DNA of 64,000 nucleotides from Kribbella steppae (GTDB lineage: Bacteria; Actinomycetota; Actinomycetes; Propionibacteriales; Kribbellaceae). Below are positions 8,327-17,520 of this stretch, in pieces; the first letter of the stretch is position 1, and each line of letters opens with the position of its first letter. A model generated the notes under the pieces. That model was not told where the DNA came from. It did not search any database and saw nothing but the letters and a program-made list of their open reading frames with translations. The position numbers and the translations under genes were made by a program. The stretch is from the NCBI RefSeq assembly GCF_004342025.1, contig NZ_SLWN01000018.1, positions 1 through 64,000 of the forward strand, in the 5' to 3' direction.

Positions 8327-9484
8327 TCAGGTGGATGAGAGCGTAATGATGACGTCGGCTGCCTTGGTCCAAACCTCGTCGGCCTGATCGGCCACCTGGG
8401 CTCGACGTGGCTTGGACGTGGCCGAGACCATCGCATCGACGAAGGTGGTCCTGCCCTGGGCGGCGATCTCGGCGATGGTCAGCTCCTTCAGGCGTCGGCC
8501 GATGGCCGAGTTCTCGTCGATCCCCTGCACCGACAGCCGATCCCCGGTCCACTTCCCGACAGGTGCCGTGGTCAGCTCCGCGGCCTCCTCGAACGCCTTG
8601 ATCGCCTCCGGCCGCAGGGAGCGCTCCAGCTTGGCCCGGATCTCGTCCTGCCTCGGGGGTACTTCGGCCTCGCAGGCGAAGTAGAACCCGCCGAACGAAG
8701 CGACGTACCGGCGGTGGCTGTCGCAGTCGATGCCGGTGACCGCCCCACCATCGACGGTGATGTCGGCCAGGATCACCCACGGTGCCGTCGGGCACGTCGC
8801 GCATTGCGGGCAGTTGCAGCCCTGCCCCTCGACCGCGGGTGGTGGGCAGGACACCGAGCGACTCAGCTGAGGCGGCTTCGCGCCGGGCGGGTAAGTCGAC
8901 GGTAGGTCTTCGAGGACGACCAGCCGGTACGAGTCGCGGATGCGGCTGTACTCGCACAAGGTGTCGTCGCATCCGCAGCCGTCCGACACCGCCCGGACCG
9001 GCGTGGACAGGCAATCGGCATACGCCACCGCCAGGTAGACCGGACGTCCGGATGGGCGGTCGACACGGACGTCGGCGCACCACGGATCGACCGGTCCGCA
9101 GGACGAGGCGACGTTGCCGTCGAGGTCTTCACTGCACAGGTCGACCACGATGTCCCCGTCGAGCTGGATCTCGTCGCCGTACGGCCCGAGGATGTAGCCC
9201 GCTTCCACCACCACTTCGCACGGAGCCGAACCGGCGCGCACCCGCGCGCCGCACACGATGCCCCAGCCGTGCAGGAGGCGGTTGTGCCGGCGGGACTTCT
9301 CCCGCTGATAGAGCTGGTCCTGGGTCAGGTCGTCCGCGCCGACGAGCTGGCGGGCGAAGTACCGCGTCCGTTCCCGGCTCACCGAACCAGAGCCCGTACA
9401 CCCCGTCGTACCCGCGACCGCCGCGGAGCCGACCGCCACCGCCGACCCGCCACAGCTGCAACCACCCAAGCTAACGTCCGTCAT
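8327..9484 (-). CDS. eCIS baseplate-periphery protein, cysteine-rich (paralogue D)
   Basis: A 385-residue protein, last gene of the eCIS operon. After a G/S/C-rich head, residues 40-110 carry the module shared by four proteins of this operon: RYFARQLVGADDLTQDQ, RHNRLLHGWGIVCG, and VVVEAGYILGPYGDEI. The middle contains about twenty cysteines in pairs such as DGCGCDD and GCNCPQCATC, unusual for a protein assembled in the cytoplasm. A C-terminal helical part follows. It starts 31 nt after the stop of paralogue C. Position after gpI and shared module suggest an outer baseplate or receptor-facing protein; the exact role is unknown. Confidence 0.75.
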   Translation of the reverse strand: MTDVSLGGCSCGGSAVAVGSAAVAGTTGCTGSGSVSRERTRYFARQLVGADDLTQDQLYQREKSRRHNRLLHGWGIVCGARVRAGSAPCEVVVEAGYILGPYGDEIQLDGDIVVDLCSEDLDGNVASSCGPVDPWCADVRVDRPSGRPVYLAVAYADCLSTPVRAVSDGCGCDDTLCEYSRIRDSYRLVVLEDLPSTYPPGAKPPQLSRSVSCPPPAVEGQGCNCPQCATCPTAPWVILADITVDGGAVTGIDCDSHRRYVASFGGFYFACEAEVPPRQDEIRAKLERSLRPEAIKAFEEAAELTTAPVGKWTGDRLSVQGIDENSAIGRRLKELTIAEIAAQGRTTFVDAMVSATSKPRRAQVADQADEVWTKAADVIITLSST

Positions 9485-9515
9485 CGTCGCTTCCCGTCCT
9501 TCCTCAGCCTGTCCG

Positions 9516-11165
9516 TCACTCACCGCGGACGAACTCGAACCACGCATGGAAAAGACCACCCGGTACGCCGTCGCCGGACTTCGGCAGCGTCGCTCCGGTG
9601 TCGACCATCGCGTCCCACACCTCGCGCGGAATCCTCTGCTCGACCATCTCCCAGATCTTCTCGAGCAGCTCGGCCGGGATCTGGGTGCCGGCGAACTCCG
9701 CGTCCAGCAGCAGCGGAGTCGGGCCGGCCGACAGGATCGAGGTCCCCCGCGCCCGGATCTGCACCAGCGCCGCGGCCGGCGACAGGTCGATGATCGGAGC
9801 ATCCAATCGGTACGTCGCCGCGAAACCGTCGGCCCCCGCCGCCACGTCCGCCAGTCCCAGCGCGAACCGCTGGATCAGCGTGGTCTTCGCGTCCCCTGGC
9901 GGCGTCACGATCCAGAGCCGCAGCCAGTCATCGGGGGCGCGGAGATTCCCGCCGTCCATCTCCTGGTCGAAAGTCACCCGCAGCATCGGTTCCTTGGCCC
10001 AGGTAGTGCCCGCGTCACCGTCGTCGACGACGATCACGTCGGCCGGCTTGGGCTGCAGGCCAAGAACTACCGGTGGTCTTGCGGGCGGGGGCCGCTCACC
10101 GGTGACCCAGGCGGTGAAGACGACCCGGGCTCCGTCGGCGAGGGTCGCCTCGACCGACACCGGACCCGGATCCGGCCCCAGTTCGAGCATGGCCGCGGCC
10201 AGTCCGTCCGGCCCGCTCACCACGACGACGCGGTCGGACACTGTCGCGCCATCGCTCACCCTGCCGTTGCCGGCCTGGACATGGAAGGTGACCTCAGTTT
10301 CCCCGACCGGGTGATTCAGATGGTCGACCACTCGGACCTGCAGCGGGTCGGGAAGCCGATCACCCGGCTTGCCCCGCTGGGCGTCACCGGCGACATACCT
10401 GAGCTCAGTCACCGCACAACAGCTCGCGAACAGCTCGGCCAGACAGGCCAAGAGATCGAAGAGGCGGCTGTTGCTGTAGATCGTGTTCCGTGGTTCGCAC
10501 ATCTCGACCGCGGCCGGACTCCCGGCGGGATCGATGCGTACGACGCCCAGCACGACACAGCTCTCGTCGGGCGGCGCACAGTCTTCGTCCAGCAGCGTGC
10601 ACGCTGCCCGTCGCAGATCGAACTGCGAAGGCAACGGCGCCGGGAAGAGCGCGGCGCACTGTTCGTCGGTGAGCCCGGGCATCCTGTCCGGGAGGCCCTT
10701 GCGAACAATGAGCTTGAAGCGTTCGACCGTCGTTCCGGGTGCGAACCCGTTGCGGCTGTCGCAGTCACCGACGAGCACCGGCGCCGGATCGGCGGCGCAC
10801 TCGGTGTAGCAGAGGAGGATCGTCACCGGACCGTCCACGACCTTGTCCCCGTCGGGCCGGCCGGCGTCGTCGGTGGGCTGGGCGGGATCTTCGAGGCAAT
10901 AGCTCGCCGGCACCGTGATCTCGCGACCGAGTCCGTCCACGGCGACCCCCGGACGCACCAGCAGACCGCGCTCGCCGAGCTCGAGGCCGAGGCCACACAG
11001 CACCCCGGACCCGAGTCCCAGCCGGTTCATGAGCCGGCGCTGGGTGACGCCGTACGTCTGCTCGAGCTCGAGATGCCGGACGTCGAGCAGCTTGCCGTAG
11101 AAGTACCGGTTCCGCTGCGGCGCCCGGAGCTGACCGAGCACCTCATTCAGCATGAGTTCCGTCAT
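9516..11165 (-). CDS. eCIS baseplate-periphery/fibre-like protein (paralogue C)
   Basis: A 549-residue protein. Residues 18-85 hold the clearest copy of the shared module: NRYFYGKLLDVRHLELEQTYG, RRLMNRLGLGSGVLCGL, VRPGVAVDGLGREI. A cysteine-rich stretch follows (CYTECAAD, CTLLDEDCAPPDESC, ELFASCCAVTE). Residues about 260-345 resemble a bacterial Ig-like (Big-1) fold with LQVRVVDHLNHPVGETEVTF, then another beta-rich domain. Ig-like repeats fit a surface-exposed fibre or adhesin-like component. It lies 31 nt after the gpI-like gene stop and 31 nt before paralogue D. Function as a host-recognition part is inference. Confidence 0.75.
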   Translation of the reverse strand: MTELMLNEVLGQLRAPQRNRYFYGKLLDVRHLELEQTYGVTQRRLMNRLGLGSGVLCGLGLELGERGLLVRPGVAVDGLGREITVPASYCLEDPAQPTDDAGRPDGDKVVDGPVTILLCYTECAADPAPVLVGDCDSRNGFAPGTTVERFKLIVRKGLPDRMPGLTDEQCAALFPAPLPSQFDLRRAACTLLDEDCAPPDESCVVLGVVRIDPAGSPAAVEMCEPRNTIYSNSRLFDLLACLAELFASCCAVTELRYVAGDAQRGKPGDRLPDPLQVRVVDHLNHPVGETEVTFHVQAGNGRVSDGATVSDRVVVVSGPDGLAAAMLELGPDPGPVSVEATLADGARVVFTAWVTGERPPPARPPVVLGLQPKPADVIVVDDGDAGTTWAKEPMLRVTFDQEMDGGNLRAPDDWLRLWIVTPPGDAKTTLIQRFALGLADVAAGADGFAATYRLDAPIIDLSPAAALVQIRARGTSILSAGPTPLLLDAEFAGTQIPAELLEKIWEMVEQRIPREVWDAMVDTGATLPKSGDGVPGGLFHAWFEFVRGE

Positions 11166-11196
11166 GGCCGGCTCCTCGTCCAGGCAGGGGTGGCAT

Positions 11197-13236
11197 TCAT
11201 GTCAGCTGCAGTCCTTTCCCGAGCGCGGCGGTACCGACGCGGACGCTTCTGCCGGGATCCGGCGAGCCGGTTCGATCAAGGGTCGAGTCGACGCCGAGAC
11301 CGGCACCGGCGTCGAGGACCAGGTCACCGGCGGGACCGGCCACGATGGCGTCGACGCCGACCCGGGCCTGGAATCCGACCCTGGCGGCCGCATCGATCAG
11401 GCAGAGGTGATAGACGAGATGAGCCGGCTTCTCGGCATCGACGAGCCGTCGTAGCTCGTCCTGGTCGGCCTGCTCGGGCAGGTCGGCGGCGTAGGCCTGG
11501 ACACAGAACCGGTGTGCCCCGGCCTCGTACAACGGTGCCCCGTAGTCAGTGCCATCGGACAGTGTCGACCCACCCGGGATGGCGGTCGAGTCGACGACCG
11601 CTCCGCCGGGCGCCGATGAGGCCAGCCGAGTCGTGAGACCGAGCGCCGGTTGAGGGCCGCCCACATCGTCGAGCACCCACAGACTCACCGAGTCCGGCGG
11701 ATCGAGCACGGCTACCGGCGCGTCCAGGCGGAGGCTCAGTAGCCGCTCGAGTCCGCCGGCAGTGCCTCGCATCGCATGCAGACGATGCGCCTCGGCCGTG
11801 ACGGCGCGCCGGCGCGACTCGGGCCATTGCTCGTCCAGCGTCACTCCCAGCCAGCCGGCCAGTTCGTCGAGCGTGGTCCTCGCGGTCCCTGTTGCTGTGT
11901 CGTCGGCGGCCCGCGGATCGAACCGGGCCGGCAGTTGGTCCAGCAGTTCCTCGTTGTCGCGGAGGTCGCTCTGCAACCACCGCAGCATCCGGTCGAGGAA
12001 CTCCGCCGACGGCCCGGGTTCGGCGTACAGCGGTGGCAGATAGGAGAGCCAGGACCCGGTGGCGACATCGACCCGAACCTGTTCGACCGTAGGAGTCCCC
12101 CGCCCGTCACCCGTCAACAGCCCGCCGAGCCACAGGTACGACGAGGGCTCGCTGCCGACGAGTGCACCGCGCGGATCGCCGGGGAGCGGTGTCCAGGCAA
12201 GGGCCGAGGGCGCACTCAGGTCACCAGGAATACTGTCCGGGTCCGGCGGCACGTCGTCGAACGAGGCGAGAGTCCACAGCCGGAGTCCGCCGCCGGCCGG
12301 CACCATGGTTCGGGCCCGCAGTTCGCCCCAGGCAGCCTGCATCGCACCGGTGCTGATCGGTCCGCACACGAACGTTCCGAGTCGGGCCCAGGCGCCGAGC
12401 GGGTCGAGGACGAGTGCGTCACCGGCCTCGACTCCGGTGACGACGTACCGCGTGCTGTCGCACGGCCCTGGTACGGCGAACACCCGCCGGCTTCGCCACC
12501 CGTCCGGAGTCTCGGCGCGACCGATCCAGCGGCCGGCCAGGTCGAAGCAGAGAACGTCGCCCTGGGCAACGACCACGAGCCTGCCACCGGCGACGTCCAC
12601 CGCCAGCCCGGTCAACGCTCCGACCCTGCTGACCTGCCAGCGCCCGGTCCGCGGGTCACGACGACGCTCCTCGAGCAAGTTCCACGCAGCGCCGGCAGTC
12701 TCATCCTGGGCGCCGTCGAGGTCCGCGACCAGGATCCTGGTCCCCTCGTCGGCAGCGTCGGCGAGCACGACGACGCGAGCCCCGGTTCCCAGCTCGACCA
12801 GCTCGATGCCCCGGGCAACCACCGGGCCGGACCAGGCCGACACCGCCGCCCACCACGACTCGTCCACGATCCCCTCCGCGTCGAGCCGGGTGACAGCCCG
12901 CGCTTCAGCTTCGACGAGGAAGACAGCATTCGCGTCGCCGACGACGTACGAGGGACCGGCGAACGGCCCCCAGACCGCGATCGTCTGCCCCGACGGCGGG
13001 TCGACGACCGACACGGTGCCCGCGGCCGGCTGCACGACGTACCGGTATCCCCGCGGGCCAGTCGTCTCGGTCGTCACCGGCAGGCAGACCTGACCCGCCG
13101 GGTCGACGCCGGGTACGACGACAAGCCCTAGCCGGCCGTCGGCATCGACGGTCACCCCATCGGCGCCGAGGCCGGGCCATCCGTCGCCGGTGTTGAAGAA
13201 CCGGTAGGTCGGACGCTGCGTCGAGGTGGTCACCAT
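11197..13236 (-). CDS. eCIS tail protein gpI-like with N-terminal beta-propeller
   Basis: A 679-residue two-part protein. About residues 1-370 form repeated beta modules (LAVDVAGGRLVVVAQGDVL type) resembling an NHL/propeller. The C-terminal third is a phage tail protein I domain (Tail_P2_I): SYLPPLYAEPGPSAEFLDRML, LAGWLGVTLDEQWPESRRR and HRLHAMRGTAGGLERLL. In P2 gpI connects the baseplate wedge to fibres, so this protein should link the two baseplate-J proteins to the peripheral proteins. The ATG overlaps the previous stop by one base (TGATG). The fusion of a propeller to gpI is typical of actinobacterial eCIS as far as I know, but I cannot check this. Confidence 0.85.
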   Translation of the reverse strand: MVTTSTQRPTYRFFNTGDGWPGLGADGVTVDADGRLGLVVVPGVDPAGQVCLPVTTETTGPRGYRYVVQPAAGTVSVVDPPSGQTIAVWGPFAGPSYVVGDANAVFLVEAEARAVTRLDAEGIVDESWWAAVSAWSGPVVARGIELVELGTGARVVVLADAADEGTRILVADLDGAQDETAGAAWNLLEERRRDPRTGRWQVSRVGALTGLAVDVAGGRLVVVAQGDVLCFDLAGRWIGRAETPDGWRSRRVFAVPGPCDSTRYVVTGVEAGDALVLDPLGAWARLGTFVCGPISTGAMQAAWGELRARTMVPAGGGLRLWTLASFDDVPPDPDSIPGDLSAPSALAWTPLPGDPRGALVGSEPSSYLWLGGLLTGDGRGTPTVEQVRVDVATGSWLSYLPPLYAEPGPSAEFLDRMLRWLQSDLRDNEELLDQLPARFDPRAADDTATGTARTTLDELAGWLGVTLDEQWPESRRRAVTAEAHRLHAMRGTAGGLERLLSLRLDAPVAVLDPPDSVSLWVLDDVGGPQPALGLTTRLASSAPGGAVVDSTAIPGGSTLSDGTDYGAPLYEAGAHRFCVQAYAADLPEQADQDELRRLVDAEKPAHLVYHLCLIDAAARVGFQARVGVDAIVAGPAGDLVLDAGAGLGVDSTLDRTGSPDPGRSVRVGTAALGKGLQLT

Positions 13237-14192
13237 CAGCCCTCGACCCCCACCCATGCAACGTGCCAGCCCAACTGGACCGTCAACATCTGCGGGAAGT
13301 TGGGGTCGTGGACAACCTCCTCCGGATTGAGCAGCACCGTATTGTCGCCCTGCCCCGCGTAGCCCTCGAGCGGCAGGATCACCCGGAGCTCGAAGCCGGA
13401 CGCTCCGGCTCCGGCCACGTCCGGATAGCCCTCGACGACAGCACGCTGACCACCCTCGATGCCGAACTCGACATCCCTGGGACCGATCACGTGCGCGACG
13501 TACCGCGGAGTCGCGCCGAAGCCGGCCTCAGCCGTACTCACCTGGGTCGACACCCCGATCGGCGACGTGTCGTCGGGCCAGAATCGCCAGATGGTTCCAC
13601 CGGGCGGCGTCTGTCCAGAGAAGACATAGGGAATCTCCTCGGGCATCGCGTTGCGCCGCTCGGCGCCTGATACGTCACCGGCGAGCCGGCATCGCTGCAC
13701 CGCCACACTGGCCAGTACGACGTCGAGACCCGGCCGGAACGCGCTGCCCGGCATCCGGTCGTTCGGGTCCTGCCAGCGCAGGTTCACGGTCTCCGGCCGC
13801 CGGACCGCACCCGACGTCCCGCAGACTCCGGTGCGTTCCTCTGGGGAGATGTCTTCGTCGTCCAGCCAGGACACGGTGAGGAAGTACGTCGCGGGCTCAC
13901 CCTTGGCGTCACCGGCGACCGCCGGGACCGGAAGGATCTGTTCATCGGTCAGGATCAGCTCGTGGCCCTGACTGTCGAGGGCGAATCCCGCTCCCACCAC
14001 CACCTGGCTCTCATCGGTGCGCCCGGTGACCGAGTACCCGGTGGCCAGCCCCCAGTTGTGCAGACTGCGGTTGTGGAGCCAGGAGAGCTCACGGTGGTAG
14101 GAAGTCAGCGCGCCGAGATCGGCCGCCCGCAGCTGCTGCCCCGCGAAGAAGGCCGGCCTGGTCAGGATCGGGATGTCGTTGTTCGTGGTCAC
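13236..14192 (-). CDS. eCIS baseplate-periphery protein (paralogue B)
   Basis: A 318-residue protein with the shared N-terminal module: PAFFAGQQLRAADLGAL, LHNRSLHNWGLATGYSV, VVVGAGFALDSQGHELIL. The rest is beta-rich, with a C-terminal domain containing FGIEGGQRAVVEGYP and a QLGWHVAWVGVEG tail. The GTG start overlaps the upstream stop (GTGA), and its own stop overlaps the gpI gene by one base, so the genes are translationally coupled. No known enzyme motif is seen. By position it sits between the baseplate wedge and gpI; its role is not known. Confidence 0.75.
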   Translation of the reverse strand: MTTNNDIPILTRPAFFAGQQLRAADLGALTSYHRELSWLHNRSLHNWGLATGYSVTGRTDESQVVVGAGFALDSQGHELILTDEQILPVPAVAGDAKGEPATYFLTVSWLDDEDISPEERTGVCGTSGAVRRPETVNLRWQDPNDRMPGSAFRPGLDVVLASVAVQRCRLAGDVSGAERRNAMPEEIPYVFSGQTPPGGTIWRFWPDDTSPIGVSTQVSTAEAGFGATPRYVAHVIGPRDVEFGIEGGQRAVVEGYPDVAGAGASGFELRVILPLEGYAGQGDNTVLLNPEEVVHDPNFPQMLTVQLGWHVAWVGVEG

Positions 14193-15229
14193 AGCGGTCC
14201 TCCTGCCGGGCCGGCAGTCCGGTTGATGAGAGACGAGCCCGGTGCCGCCCGGCCGGACCAATCGATGCCGACCCAGTGCACCGGCACGGGGTTGAGGTCG
14301 ATCCGGATCGAGGCCCGGAAGGCGAACCGCTCGGGCAGGCCGTGGCGTACCGTCAACCGGAACCGCGTCCGGCTTCGGTCCCACACCTCCAGGAACGGGC
14401 CCTGGCCGTACGGCAACTGGTCAGCCAGCACCTCGCGGGCCGAGACCAACTCGCCGGCGTCGCCGGAGTTGAACCCCGAGGTGTCCCCCCACGGGTGTGC
14501 ACCAAGAGCGACGAGGTAGGTCGTGTCCGACGAGGTGAAACCGCCCTCATCGGTACTCACCGAAAGGCTCCACCGGCGATGATCGCTGCCCTGGTCGAGC
14601 TCGACGACTCCCTGCCGGATCGTCCCGCCCGCGATGTGCGGGCGCGCGAGTCCGTGCGCCGTACGTCGGGTGGACAGGTCGAGGTCGTCCGTTCCACCGT
14701 CGGGGTTGACCAGGATCCGCGCCAGCGGCAGGTCGAGCCCGAGCCGGACGCCTTCGCCGTACCGGGACGGGCGGATCGCATTACCGTTCCGGTCCTGCAC
14801 CGGGCCCGCGTCGGCCCACCGCAGCAGCGGGCGCTCCTCGTACACGGCCGATCCGGTCAGGCAGGATCCAGCCGGGTCACGGCCGGCCCGCAGGTCTTCG
14901 AGGCCGGCCCATCGCATCACCAGATCGAACCAGTGGCTGGTCCCGTCGTTCGACGGCTCCGGCGACGGCACCGCGATCGAACCCGCGCTGACCAGTTCGC
15001 GGCCGAGCCGGTCGTAGGCCAGTCCCGGCGCGACCGTGATCTGGCCCCGGCGGGAGTACAGATCGATCCCGAAGCCCAGCGCGATTCCCCAGGCATCATG
15101 CACGATGCTGGTGTGCAGCCTGCGGGTGAAGGCCTGCCGGCCGTGCTGGTCCGCGAGGTCCCCGGCCTCCAGCCGCTGCCTGTCCAGCCAGGTGATGCGC
15201 CGGACCGCGGCCGAATCCGTGCTGCTCAT
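14189..15229 (-). CDS. eCIS baseplate-periphery protein (paralogue A)
   Basis: A 346-residue protein. The shared module is at residues 10-85: ITWLDRQRLEAGDLADQ, SIVHDAWGIALGFGIDL, ITVAPGLAYDRLGREL. The remainder is beta-rich and ends with HWVGIDWSGRAAPGSS. It follows the second baseplate-J gene with a one-base gap and overlaps paralogue B by 4 bases. This tight packing between known baseplate genes supports a structural role near the wedge. No catalytic motif is visible. Confidence 0.75.
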   Translation of the reverse strand: MSSTDSAAVRRITWLDRQRLEAGDLADQHGRQAFTRRLHTSIVHDAWGIALGFGIDLYSRRGQITVAPGLAYDRLGRELVSAGSIAVPSPEPSNDGTSHWFDLVMRWAGLEDLRAGRDPAGSCLTGSAVYEERPLLRWADAGPVQDRNGNAIRPSRYGEGVRLGLDLPLARILVNPDGGTDDLDLSTRRTAHGLARPHIAGGTIRQGVVELDQGSDHRRWSLSVSTDEGGFTSSDTTYLVALGAHPWGDTSGFNSGDAGELVSAREVLADQLPYGQGPFLEVWDRSRTRFRLTVRHGLPERFAFRASIRIDLNPVPVHWVGIDWSGRAAPGSSLINRTAGPAGGPL

Positions 15230-15230
15230 C

Positions 15231-17519
15231 TCAGCTCACCTCCACCTGATGCTTGCCAGAGGCAACCAGCATGGTCGGCGCGACCGCGACGTTGCCGCAG
15301 CCGCCGGGCAGCGGTGGGCACCCGGGACTGACTGCGGTCAGCTCGAGGCCGGCCACGTAGTCCACGCCGGGGACCGAAGCCACGACCTGCAGCACCTCAC
15401 CGCGAACGACGTCGCGCCCGAACGGCCAGCCGAGACCGGCCGGTCCCCCGGACAGCGGATCGAGGAAGGCCGTCAGCGCAGCCGTCACGTCGTGCTGGAC
15501 CCGATCGCGATCCGCACCCTCGATCGCCGCGACGGACGCCGCCACCGCCACTTCGACGTACCGCGGGCCGACCACGAGCAACTTGCTCCCGAGAGTACGG
15601 CGGGCCGACAGGTACGACCGGACGGTACGGAGCAAACCCGGAGTGGGTTCGGGACGCGACGCCGGCACCGACGGCACCACCACGACGGCCACTGTTCCGG
15701 GCGCTGTCAGGCACGGGTGTCCGGTGTCGAGCGCGGACCACGCGCGGGCGCGCGCCACCGACGTACCCGGAACTCCACGGGCCAGCCGCTCGAAGTCGAC
15801 GAGTGTGCCGGCCCGGTCGGGGGCAGCCCGGCCGAGGACGGCCTCGGGGGCCACCTGATCGAGCGACGGCGGGGAGCCGGTCGCGAGCTCGAGGAGCCGT
15901 TCGTGCGCCCACAATTCTTCAGCGGCGAGGCCTTCGGCTTCGGCGAGATCGCCCGCGTCGGATCCGGGCCGGACCGAGGACGCGACCAGGGTGATGGTCA
16001 CGTCCGCACGGATGAGGCCGAGATCTGTCGCCGGGCCGAAGACGGCGTGGTTGCGGGGATCATCGGCCAGTTCCCAGGTTGCCGGCGGGCCTGGCGTCCC
16101 GGAGGCACCGGCCGTCAGGTCCGCGCTGACCCAGGCGTGGTGTCCACCCGGCAACGTGCGACCGTGGTCGCCGTCGCCGAAGGTGAGGGTCCCGGTGACC
16201 GGATCAACCGTGTACGCCGCATCCTTCGCCGTACCCGAATCGAAGTCGGCGACGGCGGACCACCGTTGCTCCGTCGCGCCGTCGGAGTCCGTGGTCCAGA
16301 CGCTCAGCGAGGCCGGCAGAATCGGCGCGCCGGGGACGACGACGATCGTCTCGGCCGGCTCGCCACGAAGCGGCCCGACCCGCTGCACGGTCAAGGACAG
16401 TTCGCCTTCCACCAGACCGATCGGCGGGCGCCAGCCGACCACGGTGCAGAGAACGCCATCTGTTGCCGGCTGATCGAACCGGACCACCCGGTTGGTGCGG
16501 TCGAGACTGATCCGTACCCGGCCACGCCACCCGACGACCGGCGTGCCCGCGGGAAGCTCGACCCCCGGCGCGACCGGGAGCGATGAGTGGGCGGAAACGG
16601 CCTGTACGACGGGGACCGCATCACCGACGACCGCGGACACCTTCGGCCCAGCGTCCGGCCGGCCTTCGGAAAGCCGGCATCGCAGCCAGCGAAGCGGGAT
16701 CGTCACCGCGCCGAGGACGGAGCCAGGCCAGCTCGGCGGTACTTCGATCCGGGCGGCACCGCTCAGCGTCAGCGCACGAGTGTCGTCGACGACAGCACTC
16801 GCGGGAAACGCCCGCCAGGTCTCGCCGTCGTACCACTCCCAGACGGTTCGGCAACCGTGGTGCACGCGCGGGTCGATGTCGGCCGTCGCCATCGCATCCC
16901 GCTCCGCGTCGGCATCATCGGACTCGCTCACCACCAAAGCGAGGGTGAGCACCTCCCCCGCCACGAGCGAGGGGTCAGCTTCGAGGCCGACGAGCAGCGC
17001 TGCCTCGGTCCGCCCGTCCGGGTCGTCACCGAACGCGGCGATCGGCTGGCCCGCGCGCAGGTCCGCCGACCGGTCGATCATGTGCGACGAGCCGTCGGCG
17101 AGAGTGCCGGCGACCTGGACCGCCGCCACCGTCAGCCCCGTGATGGTGACCTCACGGTCAAGCCGGTACAGCAGCGGAGCGTCACCCGGCGCTTGCCGCG
17201 CCGAGAGTATGGTCCCCGCCGGAAGGTGCCGGGGTACGCCGGAGATCGTGCTCAGCGCTATCGTCGCGACGGCCGGCCTCGGTGGTGAGGCGCTGAGCCC
17301 GACGAGAGCCAGGAACTTCCGCCGGAAGCGATCGGTCACCCTGTTCACCCGGTACAGATCGGCCTCGATCACCCACGCCAGCAGGTCGAGCAGTGTCATC
17401 CCCGGGTCGGAGACGTTGTGGTCCGTCCAGCCAGGTGCGTACCTCGGGATCAGGGCGCGGCCTTCTTCGACGAGGTCGGCCCAGCGGCGGTCGTCGAGGT
17501 TCGGCAATGGGAGTGGCAT
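15231..17519 (-). CDS. eCIS baseplate J-like protein 2 (Afp12/Pvc12-type)
   Basis: A 762-residue baseplate wedge protein. N-terminal LIPRYAPGWTDHNVSDPGMT with LLDLLAWVIEADLYRVNRV is typical of the gp6/J-like family in eCIS. Later motifs are TFGDGDHGRTLPGGHHAW, VDFERLARGVPGTSVARARA and WPFGRDVVRGEVLQVVASVPG. The last motif recurs in the larger J-like protein, so the two are paralogues forming the wedge ring. The ATG is one base past the preceding stop. The family assignment is firm; the numbering to Afp12 is by order and size. Confidence 0.88.
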   Translation of the reverse strand: MPLPLPNLDDRRWADLVEEGRALIPRYAPGWTDHNVSDPGMTLLDLLAWVIEADLYRVNRVTDRFRRKFLALVGLSASPPRPAVATIALSTISGVPRHLPAGTILSARQAPGDAPLLYRLDREVTITGLTVAAVQVAGTLADGSSHMIDRSADLRAGQPIAAFGDDPDGRTEAALLVGLEADPSLVAGEVLTLALVVSESDDADAERDAMATADIDPRVHHGCRTVWEWYDGETWRAFPASAVVDDTRALTLSGAARIEVPPSWPGSVLGAVTIPLRWLRCRLSEGRPDAGPKVSAVVGDAVPVVQAVSAHSSLPVAPGVELPAGTPVVGWRGRVRISLDRTNRVVRFDQPATDGVLCTVVGWRPPIGLVEGELSLTVQRVGPLRGEPAETIVVVPGAPILPASLSVWTTDSDGATEQRWSAVADFDSGTAKDAAYTVDPVTGTLTFGDGDHGRTLPGGHHAWVSADLTAGASGTPGPPATWELADDPRNHAVFGPATDLGLIRADVTITLVASSVRPGSDAGDLAEAEGLAAEELWAHERLLELATGSPPSLDQVAPEAVLGRAAPDRAGTLVDFERLARGVPGTSVARARAWSALDTGHPCLTAPGTVAVVVVPSVPASRPEPTPGLLRTVRSYLSARRTLGSKLLVVGPRYVEVAVAASVAAIEGADRDRVQHDVTAALTAFLDPLSGGPAGLGWPFGRDVVRGEVLQVVASVPGVDYVAGLELTAVSPGCPPLPGGCGNVAVAPTMLVASGKHQVEVS

Positions 17520-17520
17520 G

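Noticed and set aside
9546..11636. Plus-strand open frame of about 700 codons
   Set aside because: Antisense to paralogue C and gpI, which have clear structural motifs and tight gene junctions; low-complexity composition.
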